Source of the DNA: Myxococcales bacterium
GTDB taxonomy: Bacteria > Myxococcota > Myxococcia > Myxococcales > Anaeromyxobacteraceae
DNA: 6,332 bases
Assembly (NCBI GenBank): GCA_021784995.1
Contig: JAJYHA010000281.1
Coordinates: 1-6,332 of the forward strand
Direction of reading: 5' to 3'
Shown here: one piece after another, positions 1 through 6,171 of the stretch
How positions within the stretch are numbered: the first letter of the stretch is position 1
Layout: each line of letters starts with the position of its first letter
Program-made: the position numbers and the translations under genes
The notes under the pieces: model-generated
Told to the model about the DNA's origin: nothing
The model's input: only the letters and a program-made list of their open reading frames with translations
Database searches by the model: none

Positions 1-1
1 T

Positions 2-73
2 GGCGTCCAAGGGCTCGGCGCGGCGCTCGCGGCGCCGGCCTCGCTGGCCCTCATCCAGGCCGCCTATCCAAGC
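2..73 (+). pseudogene. Remnant of a DHA2-type MFS multidrug transporter
   Basis: In the frame starting at base 2 the window opens with GVQGLGAALAAPASLAL followed by IQAAYPS. This resembles the fourth-helix region of EmrB/QacA (DHA2, 14-helix) drug exporters, where a Q-G-x-G-A-A-x-x-x-P-A-S-L-A-L block ending in a short A-x-x-P segment is typical. Codons here are mostly G or C at the third position. After about base 73 the expected R-x-R-A-L-G-x-x-G-A continuation is absent in all three forward frames and the translation becomes low-complexity R/G/P. The frame then stays open without a stop into the glycoside hydrolase gene, so it cannot be a normal gene end. I infer a truncated or decayed transporter gene whose 5' part lies outside the window. 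The match covers only about 24 residues and is judged by eye; a chance resemblance or an assembly error remains possible. Confidence 0.42.
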
Positions 74-207
74 GTCGCCGGGCGCCGGCGGGTAGACGGG
101 CGCCCGGAGGCCGGGGGGGGGCCCTCCCGCCGTCGCCGGCCGCTCGCCGCGCGGCCACCCGGCCCGGCGGGGCCCTGCTCACGATCATCCGGAGGCCGCC
201 GATCGGG

Positions 208-213
208 TAATCT
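208..213 (+). promoter_or_regulatory. Putative -10 element for the GH57 gene (leaderless start)
   Basis: TAATCT, preceded by GGG, lies 8 bases before the ATG at 222, which would place transcription start within about two bases of the start codon. There is no Shine-Dalgarno sequence at the usual distance; the only GGAGG (191-195) is 26 bases upstream of the ATG. No convincing -35 box is seen. The same arrangement with the same 8-base spacing precedes the MFS gene, which is the main support. Confidence 0.35.
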
Positions 214-221
214 CGTCGCGA

Positions 222-2399
222 ATGGCCAAGGTCCGGCTCGCCTTCCTCTGGCACATGCACCAGCCGCTCTACCGCGACCCCGCCGGCGGCGAGTTCCTGC
301 TGCCGTGGGTTCGCCTGCACGCGACGCGCGCCTACTACGACATGGCCTGGATGCTGGAGCGGCATCCCTCCATCCGCGCCACGGTGAACTTCACGCCGGT
401 GCTGACGGAGCAGCTCGACGCGTACGCGCGGGGCGAGGCCCGGGACCGCTTCCTGGAGCTCTCCCGGAAGGCGCCGGCCGACATGTCCGCGGAGGAGCGG
501 CAGGCGGTGCTCCGCTCCTTCTTCATGGTCGACTGGGAGACCGCGGTGAAGCCGCTGCCGCGCTACTGGCAGCTGCTGCAGAAGCGCGGCCCCGACATCC
601 GCTACGTGAATCTGCCCCGCGTGGCGCGCGAGTTCGGCGACGACGAGATCCGGGACCTGCAGGTGCTCTTCAACCTGGCCTGGTTCGGGTTCGGCGCCGT
701 CGCGGACGACCCGGGCCTGGCCGCGCTGGTGGCGAAGGGGCGCGCCTTCTCGGACGAGGACCGGGCGCAGGTCCTGGCGGCGCAGCACCGGATCGTGACC
801 GAGATCGCGCCCCGCTGGCGCCGGCTGGCGGAGCGCGGCCAGGTGGAGCTCTCCGCCACGCCGTACTACCACCCGATCCTCCCGCTCGTCTGCGACACCG
901 ACGCGGCCCGCCGCGCGCTGCCCGGGATCGCCCTCCCGCCCCGCTTCGCCTGGCCCGCCGACGCGCACTGGCACGTCCGCGAGGCGCTCGCCTCGCACCG
1001 CCGGCACTTCGGCCAGCCCGCGCGCGGGATGTGGCCGGCCGAGGGGTCCGTCTCCCCGGAGGCGCTCCAGGTGCTCGTGGGCGAGGGCGTGGAGTGGGCC
1101 GCCAGCGACGAGGGCGTGCTGCTCCACTCGCTCCCGCCCGAGACCTCGCGCGTGGGGGCGCTCTACCGTCCCTGGCGCGTCGAGTCGGGGGCGGGCGAGA
1201 TCCGGATGCTCTTCCGGGACCGCGGCCTCTCGGACCTGGTCGGCTTCAGCTACGCCCGCACCGGCGCGGAGGAGGCCGCGGCCGACTTCGTCTCGCACCT
1301 GGAGGCGATCGGGGTGGCGTGGCAGGCGGAGCGGCAGCGGGGCGCCGCCACGGTGGGCGTGTTCCTCGACGGCGAGAACCCCTGGGAGCACTTCCCGCGC
1401 TCGGGGCACGACTTCCTGGAGCGTCTCTACCGGGCGCTCGAGGGTTCGCCCGGGATCGAGACCGTCACGATGTCGGAGGCGACCGCGGACGCCGACGGCC
1501 CGGTCCTCCCCCGCATCCACTCCGGCTCCTGGATCGAGGCCTCGTACCGCATCTGGATGGGACACGAGGAGGACCGGCGCGCCTGGACCGCGCTCGGCCG
1601 CGCACGCGAGGCGCTGGCCCGGGCCGAGGCCGCGCCGCCGGAGGGGGTGACCCCCGAGGCGCTCGAGGCCGCGCGGCGCGACCTCTACGCGGCGGAGGGC
1701 TCGGACTGGACCTGGTGGTACGGGGACGACTTCCACACCGAGCTGGCGCCCGAGTTCGACGCGCTCTTCCGCACCCTGATCCTCACCGCCTGCCAGCGCA
1801 TCCGCGCGCCGCTCCCGCCCGAGGCGCTCGACCCCATCAAGCACCTCGGCCCCGCCGCCGAGGGCGAGGCGAAGCCGCTGCGCCAGCCCACGCTCCTCAT
1901 CACGCCCTCCATCGACGGGCGCGAGACCACCTACTTCGAGTGGCAGGGGGGCGGCCTCTACCGGCCGAGCCAGTCGCGCGCCGCCATGTTCGGGGGGGCG
2001 CAGGCGTTCGAGTCGCTCCGCTTCGGGTTCGACCTGGATCACCTCTACCTGCGCCTCGACCCCGCCGAGGGGCCGGTGCACGCGGGCGAGGCGTGCGACG
2101 GCGTGCGCGTGGAGGTGGCCGCCGCCCGCGTCCAGGCGCAGGTGGCCTTCCCGGTGGTGGCGGACGGCGCCGAGCGGCCGGGGCGCAAGGAGGCCACGCC
2201 GGTGGGGCGCTGCGCCTTCGCGCGCGTGATGGAGATGGCCATCCCCTTCGCGGCCGTCGCGCTCTTCCCCGGTGACCGCATCGCGCTGGCGCTGCACGTC
2301 CTGCGGGGAGAGGTGGAGCTGGAGCGGCTGCCGCGCTTCGGGTACCTCACGCTGACGGTGCCCGATCGCGACTTCGAGCGCATCCACTGGCGGGTCTAG
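222..2399 (+). CDS. Cytoplasmic GH57-family glycoside hydrolase (alpha-amylase/glucanotransferase-like)
   Basis: This 725-residue protein belongs to glycoside hydrolase family 57, retaining enzymes acting on alpha-glucans (alpha-amylases, amylopullulanases, 4-alpha-glucanotransferases, branching enzymes). The conserved GH57 motifs appear in order: HMHQPLY at residues 11-17 (motif 1), GQVELSATPYYHPI at 206-219 (motif 2), GMWPAEGSVSPE at 269-280 with Glu274 as likely nucleophile (motif 3), VFLDGENPWEHF at 380-391 with Asp383 as likely acid/base (motif 4), and SGSWIEASYRIWMGHEED at 434-451 (motif 5). A helical, Ala/Glu-rich stretch follows (about 455-492), then WTWWYGDDFHTE (496-507). Residues from about 555 to 725 look like a C-terminal beta-sandwich of the DOMON or glucodextranase-C kind. 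It has no signal peptide or membrane segment, so it should act on intracellular glucan. The start at 222 is chosen because HMHQP then lies near the N-terminus, as is usual in the family, and an in-frame stop lies upstream at 93-95. The family call is firm; the exact reaction cannot be read from sequence. Its association with galT and glgA downstream suggests a role in glycogen turnover or remodelling. Confidence 0.92.
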   Translation: MAKVRLAFLWHMHQPLYRDPAGGEFLLPWVRLHATRAYYDMAWMLERHPSIRATVNFTPVLTEQLDAYARGEARDRFLELSRKAPADMSAEERQAVLRSFFMVDWETAVKPLPRYWQLLQKRGPDIRYVNLPRVAREFGDDEIRDLQVLFNLAWFGFGAVADDPGLAALVAKGRAFSDEDRAQVLAAQHRIVTEIAPRWRRLAERGQVELSATPYYHPILPLVCDTDAARRALPGIALPPRFAWPADAHWHVREALASHRRHFGQPARGMWPAEGSVSPEALQVLVGEGVEWAASDEGVLLHSLPPETSRVGALYRPWRVESGAGEIRMLFRDRGLSDLVGFSYARTGAEEAAADFVSHLEAIGVAWQAERQRGAATVGVFLDGENPWEHFPRSGHDFLERLYRALEGSPGIETVTMSEATADADGPVLPRIHSGSWIEASYRIWMGHEEDRRAWTALGRAREALARAEAAPPEGVTPEALEAARRDLYAAEGSDWTWWYGDDFHTELAPEFDALFRTLILTACQRIRAPLPPEALDPIKHLGPAAEGEAKPLRQPTLLITPSIDGRETTYFEWQGGGLYRPSQSRAAMFGGAQAFESLRFGFDLDHLYLRLDPAEGPVHAGEACDGVRVEVAAARVQAQVAFPVVADGAERPGRKEATPVGRCAFARVMEMAIPFAAVALFPGDRIALALHVLRGEVELERLPRFGYLTLTVPDRDFERIHWRV

Positions 2400-2402
2400 C
2401 GG

Positions 2403-2427
2403 GCGCCGCGCACTTTTTCGGCGGCGC
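2403..2427 (+). other. Short inverted repeat between the GH57 and MFS genes
   Basis: GCGCCGC (2403-2409) pairs with GCGGCGC (2421-2427) around an 11-base loop that contains a run of five T. The T tract is in the loop rather than after the stem, so this is not a canonical Rho-independent terminator. It sits just after the GH57 stop codon and just before the proposed MFS promoter, where a weak terminator would make sense. Short GC-only stems arise easily by chance in such DNA. Confidence 0.2.
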
Positions 2428-2441
2428 GGGGCCGGACGGGT

Positions 2442-2447
2442 TAGATT
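2442..2447 (+). promoter_or_regulatory. Putative -10 element for the MFS gene (leaderless start)
   Basis: TAGATT within CGGGTTAGATTCGG matches the TATAAT consensus at four of six positions. It ends 8 bases before the GTG start at 2456, so transcription would begin at or next to the start codon. It is among the few AT-rich spots in the region. No Shine-Dalgarno sequence precedes the GTG, and no good -35 box is visible, although a T-rich patch lies at 2414-2418. Confidence 0.42.
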
Positions 2448-2455
2448 CGGCGCCC

Positions 2456-3628
2456 GTGCGCCGCCAGGCTTCCCTCTCCATCCTCGTCCTCATCGTCTTC
2501 GTCGACCTGCTCGGCTTCGGCATGGTCATCCCCGTCATGCCGCTCTACGCCAAGGAGCTGGGTGCGCCGGAGGCGTGGACCGGCCTCCTCTCCACCGGCT
2601 ACTCGGCGATGCAGTTCGTCTTCGCGCCGATCTGGGGCCAGCTCTCGGACCGCATCGGCCGCCGGCCGGTGCTGCTGGTGTCGATCGCCATGACCGCGCT
2701 GGCGTTCCTCATGTACGGCCTGGCCGGCAGCTTCGCCGTGCTCCTCATCTCGCGCCTCTTCGCGGGCGCGGCGACCGCCAACATCGCCATCGCCCAGGCC
2801 TACGTGGCCGACGTGACCCCGCCCGAGGAGCGCGCCGCCGGCATGGGCTACATCGGCGCCGCGTTCGGCTTCGGGTTCGTCCTCGGGCCCGCCATCGGCG
2901 GCGTCCTCTCCTCCTGGTCGCTGGGCCTCCCCGGCCTGGCGGCGGCGGCCCTGGCCGCGCTGAACGGGCTCGCCGCGTACTTCGTGCTGCCCGAGCCGGA
3001 GCACCGTCGGGCGCGGAGCGACCGCGGCCGCCTGGCGGCGCTGGCGGAGGGGCTGGGACGGCCCGGGGTCCGGCGGCTCATCGCCTGCTACTTCCTCCTC
3101 ATCCTGGCCTTCAGCGCCATGGAGAACACCTACTCGTTCCTGGTCCAGGAGCGGTACGGCCTCTCCCGCGCCCACGTGAACTACCTCTTCGCCTACATCG
3201 GGGTCCTGGTGGTGGTGGTGCAGGGCGGGCTGGTGCGGCCGCTCTCGAAGCGGCTCGGCGAGCGCAGCCTGCTGGTCATGGGCGCGGCGCTGCAGGGGCT
3301 GTCGCTGGCGGCGCTCCCCTTCGCGAACGGCCTGGGGGGGCTGCTCCTGGCCACGGCGCCCCTCGCGGTGGGCAGCGGGTTCTCCTCGCCCGCCATCACG
3401 GCGCTCATCTCGCGCCACAGCCACGCCGAGGAGCAGGGGGGGACGCTCGGCGTCGGGCAGTCGGCGGCGGCCGTGGGACGCATCCTGGGCCCGGAGAGCG
3501 GCACCTTCACCTACTCGCGCTTCTCGCCCGCATTCCCGTACCTGGCCGGCGCGGCCGTGATGGCGCTCGCCGCCCTCGTCGGCTCGACGGTGCGGCGCAC
3601 GCCGGGGCCGGCCGCAACGGACGCTTGA
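2456..3628 (+). CDS. MFS transporter, TetA/DHA1-type
   Basis: This 390-residue integral membrane protein is a 12-helix major facilitator superfamily transporter, normal in length for the DHA1 drug:H+ antiporter group. Visible signatures are DLLGFGMVIPVMPLY in the first helix (residues 17-31, motif D-like), GQLSDRIGRRP in the loop between helices 2 and 3 (61-71, motif A), RLFAGAATANIAIAQAYVAD in helix 4 (100-119, motif B-like) and GFGFVLGPAIGG in helix 5 (138-149, antiporter motif C). The second half contains AMENTYSFLVQERYGLS (221-237) and GRILGPES (341-348). The GTG at 2456 is chosen because it leaves a short basic N-terminus (MRRQ) directly before the first helix, whereas the next ATG at 2522 would cut into that helix. 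Motif C argues for an exporter. The substrate is unknown: this subfamily includes tetracycline, drug and sugar efflux proteins. It lies 56 bases after the GH57 gene and 31 bases before galT on the same strand. An acidic residue, Glu347, replaces the usual small or hydrophobic residue after G-P in the late-helix motif. Confidence 0.92.
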   Translation: MRRQASLSILVLIVFVDLLGFGMVIPVMPLYAKELGAPEAWTGLLSTGYSAMQFVFAPIWGQLSDRIGRRPVLLVSIAMTALAFLMYGLAGSFAVLLISRLFAGAATANIAIAQAYVADVTPPEERAAGMGYIGAAFGFGFVLGPAIGGVLSSWSLGLPGLAAAALAALNGLAAYFVLPEPEHRRARSDRGRLAALAEGLGRPGVRRLIACYFLLILAFSAMENTYSFLVQERYGLSRAHVNYLFAYIGVLVVVVQGGLVRPLSKRLGERSLLVMGAALQGLSLAALPFANGLGGLLLATAPLAVGSGFSSPAITALISRHSHAEEQGGTLGVGQSAAAVGRILGPESGTFTYSRFSPAFPYLAGAAVMALAALVGSTVRRTPGPAATDA

Positions 3629-3654
3629 TGGCGCCCGGCCGGCGCGGTTAACTC
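3625..3654 (+). promoter_or_regulatory. Putative promoter for galT-glgA
   Basis: TTGATG (3625-3630) matches four of six positions of the -35 consensus and overlaps the TGA stop of the MFS gene (3626-3628). After a 17-18 base spacer comes GGTTAACTC, with a possible -10 hexamer at 3648-3653 (TTAACT) or 3649-3654 (TAACTC). The ATG of galT follows 5-6 bases later, so the mRNA would be leaderless or nearly so. No Shine-Dalgarno sequence is seen before the ATG. The -10 match itself is weak (two to three of six), but its position and the GGTTA prefix repeat those before the two upstream genes. Confidence 0.4.
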
Positions 3655-3659
3655 ACGCG

Positions 3660-4661
3660 ATGCCCGAGCTTCGCAGGGATCCCATCGTCGGCCGCTGGGT
3701 GATCATCGCCACCGAGCGCGCCAAGCGCCCCAGCGACGTGCCCCGCGTGCGCGAGGGCGTGTCCGGAACGCTCTGCCCGTTCTGCCCTGGCCAGGAGGAC
3801 AAGACCCCCCCCGAGGTCTACGCCGTCGGTCGCCCGGCCCAGGCCCGGCCGAACGAGACGGGCTGGCGGGTGCGCGTGGTGCCGAACCGCTATCCGGCCC
3901 TCATGATCGAGGGGGAGCTCGAGCGCGAGGCGAGCGGGATCTACGACCGGATGAACGGGATCGGCGCCCACGAGATCGTCATCGAGACGCCGGAGCACGT
4001 GAAGGACCTCGCCGGCATGAGCGACGCCGAGGTGACCGAGCTGCTCTTCGCCTTCAAGGCGCGGATCCTCGACCTGCGCAACGACCTGCGCTTCCGCTAC
4101 ATCATCCTCTTCAAGAACCACGGCCCGGCCGCCGGCGCGACGCTGGAGCACTCCCACTCGCAGCTCATCGCGCTCCCCGTCACGCCCCGGCAGGTCCAGG
4201 AGGAGATCGACGGGGCGCGGCGCCACTTCGAGCACCGCGAGCGCTGCATCTTCTGCGACATCGTCATGCAGGAGCGGAAGGAGCGGGCGCGGCTCGTGAT
4301 GGAGAACGACGAGTTCGTGGTCTTCGCCCCCTGGGCCCCGCGCAGCCCGTTCGAGACCTGGATCGTGCCCAAGCGCCACGAGTCGAACTTCGAGGCCGAG
4401 CCGAAGGAGCGGCTGGCCCTCGGGGCCGAGGCGCTGCGCTCCACCGTCAAGCGCCTGGGCAGCGCCCTGGGCGGCCCCGCCTACAACTTCATCATCCACT
4501 CCAACCCGCTCCGCGACCCGCCCAGCCCCTCCTACCACTGGCACGTCGAGGTCATGCCGGCGCTCACGCGCGTGGCGGGGTTCGAGTGGGGCTCGGGGTT
4601 CTTCATCAACCCGGTGCCGCCCGAGGAGGCGGCGGAGTTCCTGCGCCTCGTGGTGACCTGA
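3660..4661 (+). CDS. galT: GalT-family nucleotidylyltransferase (Gal-1-P uridylyltransferase or ADP-glucose phosphorylase-like)
   Basis: This 333-residue protein of the HIT superfamily GalT branch is close to the usual length of about 350. Such enzymes transfer a nucleoside monophosphate between a nucleotide sugar and a sugar-1-phosphate through a covalent histidine intermediate. It starts with the typical RRDPIVGRWVIIATERAKRP (residues 5-24). The active-site block NHGPAAGATLEHSHSQ (153-168) gives H164-S-H166-S-Q168, with His166 as likely nucleophile; E. coli GalT has H-P-H-G-Q. Likely metal ligands of site one are Cys39, Cys42, His113 and His164. A second C-x2-C (Cys196, Cys199) with His240 and a histidine of YHWHVE (His293 or His295) suggests a second zinc site. 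From memory, two zinc sites and an H-S-H-S-Q motif also occur in Arabidopsis At5g18200, an ADP-glucose phosphorylase. No galK or galE is nearby; glgA follows after only 13 bases. The family is certain, but UDP-galactose metabolism versus ADP-glucose metabolism is open. Confidence 0.9.
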   Translation: MPELRRDPIVGRWVIIATERAKRPSDVPRVREGVSGTLCPFCPGQEDKTPPEVYAVGRPAQARPNETGWRVRVVPNRYPALMIEGELEREASGIYDRMNGIGAHEIVIETPEHVKDLAGMSDAEVTELLFAFKARILDLRNDLRFRYIILFKNHGPAAGATLEHSHSQLIALPVTPRQVQEEIDGARRHFEHRERCIFCDIVMQERKERARLVMENDEFVVFAPWAPRSPFETWIVPKRHESNFEAEPKERLALGAEALRSTVKRLGSALGGPAYNFIIHSNPLRDPPSPSYHWHVEVMPALTRVAGFEWGSGFFINPVPPEEAAEFLRLVVT

Positions 4662-4674
4662 CGGGCCGCGCCCC

Positions 4675-6141
4675 ATGCAGATCCTCTTCGTCGCGTCGGA
4701 GGTGGCGCCCTTCTCCAAGACGGGAGGGCTCGGCGACGTGGCGGGCGCGCTCCCGCCGGCCCTGGCGGCGCGCGGGCACGAGGTGCACGTGGTCTCGCCG
4801 CGGTACGGCTCGATCGACCCGGCGGCGCACCACCTGCGGCGCGTCGAGGCCACGGTCCGGGCCCGCGGCGACGTGGCCGGGCTGTGGTCGGGCCGGCTGG
4901 GGGGTGCCCACGTGCACCTGCTCGAGCACGAGCGCCACTACGGGTCGCGCCGCGCCCCCTACGCCGAGCACGGGCGCGACCACCCCGACAACGCGCAGCG
5001 CTTCGCGTTCCTGTGCCGCGCGGCGCTCGATCTGCCGCGCGCGCTGGGGTTCGCGCCCGACGTGCTGCACCTGCACGACTGGCAGGCGGCGCTGGGGGCC
5101 TGGATGGCGCGCCACGAGCACGCCGGCGAGGCCTGGGCGCGGCGCGTGCGCACCGTCTACACCATCCACAACCTGGCCTACCAGGGCGTCTTCCCGAAGG
5201 AGCTGATGCCGGCGGTGGGGCTGCCGTGGGAGGTGTTCCGCTACGAGGCGATGGAGTTCTACGACCAGCTCAACTTCATGAAGGCGGGGCTGGTCTTCGC
5301 GGACGCCGTCACGACCGTCTCGCCCACCTACGCGCGCGAGATCCTGACCCCGGAGCACGGCTGCTCGCTCGACGCGCTGCTGCGGCACCGCGCGCGCGAT
5401 CTGCGCGGGATCCTCAACGGCATCGCCGACGAGGCGTGGAACCCGGCCACCGACCCGCACCTGGCGGCGACCTACGACGCGCGGGAGCTCGCCCCCAAGG
5501 CCCGCTGCAAGACGGCGCTGCAGCTCGAGCTGGGGCTCCCGGTGCTCCACGACGTGCCGGTGGTGGCGATGGTGGGCCGGCTGGTGGAGCAGAAGGGGAT
5601 CGACCTGGTGGCGGCGTCGCTGCACGAGCTCCTCGGCATGGACCTGCAGCTCGTCCTGCTCGGGAGCGGGCGCCACGACTACGAGGACCTGTTCGCGCGG
5701 GCCGCGCGCGAGCGCCCCGACCGGCTCGCGGCCCGCATCGGCTTCGACGAGGGGCTGGCGCACCGGATCGAGGCGGGCGCCGACCTGTTCCTGATGCCGA
5801 GCCGCTTCGAGCCGTGCGGCCTGAACCAGATGTACTCGCTCCGCTACGGCACGGTCCCGGTCGTGCGGGCGGTCGGTGGGCTGGAGGACACCGTCGAGGA
5901 CTTCGACGGCCACCGCGCCGGCACCGGCTTCAAGTTCCGCGACTACGCCCCGGCCGCCATGATGACGGCGCTCCGCCGGGCGCTCGACGTCCACCGGGAC
6001 GCCCGCGCCTGGCGCGGGCTGCAGGTGCGCGGCATGGCCGAGGACAACTCCTGGCGCCACAGTGCGGAGCGCTACGAGGAGCTCTTCGAGGAGCTGCGGC
6101 GCGGCGCCCGCGACGGCGCGCCGGAGCCGTCGGGCGACTGA
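4675..6141 (+). CDS. glgA: Glycogen synthase (GT5)
   Basis: This 488-residue cytoplasmic glycosyltransferase family 5 enzyme (E. coli GlgA is 477) transfers glucose from ADP-glucose to the non-reducing end of alpha-1,4-glucan with retention. The N-terminal starch-synthase domain (about 2-240) opens with MQILFVASEVAPFSKTGGLG, where Lys15-T-G-G-L is the ADP-glucose-binding motif. HLHDWQAAL follows at 132-140 and IHNLAYQG at 164-171 (His165). The C-terminal GT1-like lobe (about 280-460) has MVGRLVEQKG with Arg302 and Lys307, and SRFEPCGLNQMYSLRYGT with Glu379, then VGGLEDTV. All catalytic positions known in bacterial GlgA appear intact. The start is set by the canonical N-terminus. It begins 13 bases after the galT stop with no clear Shine-Dalgarno sequence or own promoter, so cotranscription with galT, probably with translational coupling, is likely. 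Whether this enzyme prefers ADP- or UDP-glucose cannot be decided by eye, although the bacterial KTGGL-type enzymes normally use ADP-glucose. No glgC or glgB lies in the window. Confidence 0.97.
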   Translation: MQILFVASEVAPFSKTGGLGDVAGALPPALAARGHEVHVVSPRYGSIDPAAHHLRRVEATVRARGDVAGLWSGRLGGAHVHLLEHERHYGSRRAPYAEHGRDHPDNAQRFAFLCRAALDLPRALGFAPDVLHLHDWQAALGAWMARHEHAGEAWARRVRTVYTIHNLAYQGVFPKELMPAVGLPWEVFRYEAMEFYDQLNFMKAGLVFADAVTTVSPTYAREILTPEHGCSLDALLRHRARDLRGILNGIADEAWNPATDPHLAATYDARELAPKARCKTALQLELGLPVLHDVPVVAMVGRLVEQKGIDLVAASLHELLGMDLQLVLLGSGRHDYEDLFARAARERPDRLAARIGFDEGLAHRIEAGADLFLMPSRFEPCGLNQMYSLRYGTVPVVRAVGGLEDTVEDFDGHRAGTGFKFRDYAPAAMMTALRRALDVHRDARAWRGLQVRGMAEDNSWRHSAERYEELFEELRRGARDGAPEPSGD

Positions 6142-6150
6142 CCTCCCGGA

Positions 6151-6171
6151 GCGCGCCGTCAGGCGGCGCGC
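6151..6171. terminator. Perfect hairpin between convergent genes, possible bidirectional terminator
   Basis: GCGCGCCG (6151-6158) and CGGCGCGC (6164-6171) are exact inverted complements, giving an 8-bp all-GC stem with the 5-base loop TCAGG. It begins 9 bases after the glgA stop. The complement of the loop contains the TGA stop of the minus-strand gene. No T-tract follows on either strand, so it is not a textbook intrinsic terminator. The position between converging genes and the strong stem suggest it stops or stabilises both transcripts. GC-only stems are common by chance at this composition. Confidence 0.4.

Noticed and set aside
191..195. GGAGG as a ribosome binding site for the GH57 gene
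   Set aside because: It lies 26 bases upstream of the ATG, too far for a Shine-Dalgarno site, and there is no nearer in-frame alternative start that it would serve.
51..2387. Minus-strand open frame of about 778 codons opposite the GH57 gene
   Set aside because: The translation is His/Arg/Gly/Pro-rich with no domain, while the plus-strand frame carries all five GH57 motifs. It is open because stop codons are rare at this GC content.
2411..2420. CACTTTTTCG as the T-tract of an intrinsic terminator after the GH57 gene
   Set aside because: The T run falls in the loop of the only nearby inverted repeat rather than directly after a stem, so the canonical arrangement is missing.
2441..3424. Minus-strand open frame opposite the MFS gene
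   Set aside because: It is rich in charged and Gln/His residues, mirroring the hydrophobic codons of the transporter on the other strand; no protein family is recognisable.
2575..3651. Plus-strand +2/+3 shadow frame within the MFS gene
   Set aside because: It is an Arg/Gly/Pro/Ala-rich translation without motifs, fully overlapping a clear transporter gene.
3648..4853. Minus-strand open frame opposite galT and the start of glgA
   Set aside because: It crosses two well-supported genes and shows only biased composition.
4586..5206. Ser/Arg/Thr-rich plus-strand frame across the galT-glgA junction
   Set aside because: It is an out-of-frame shadow with low-complexity composition.
4606..6060. Minus-strand open frame of about 484 codons opposite glgA
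   Set aside because: glgA has all catalytic motifs in its own frame; the antisense translation has no recognisable domain.
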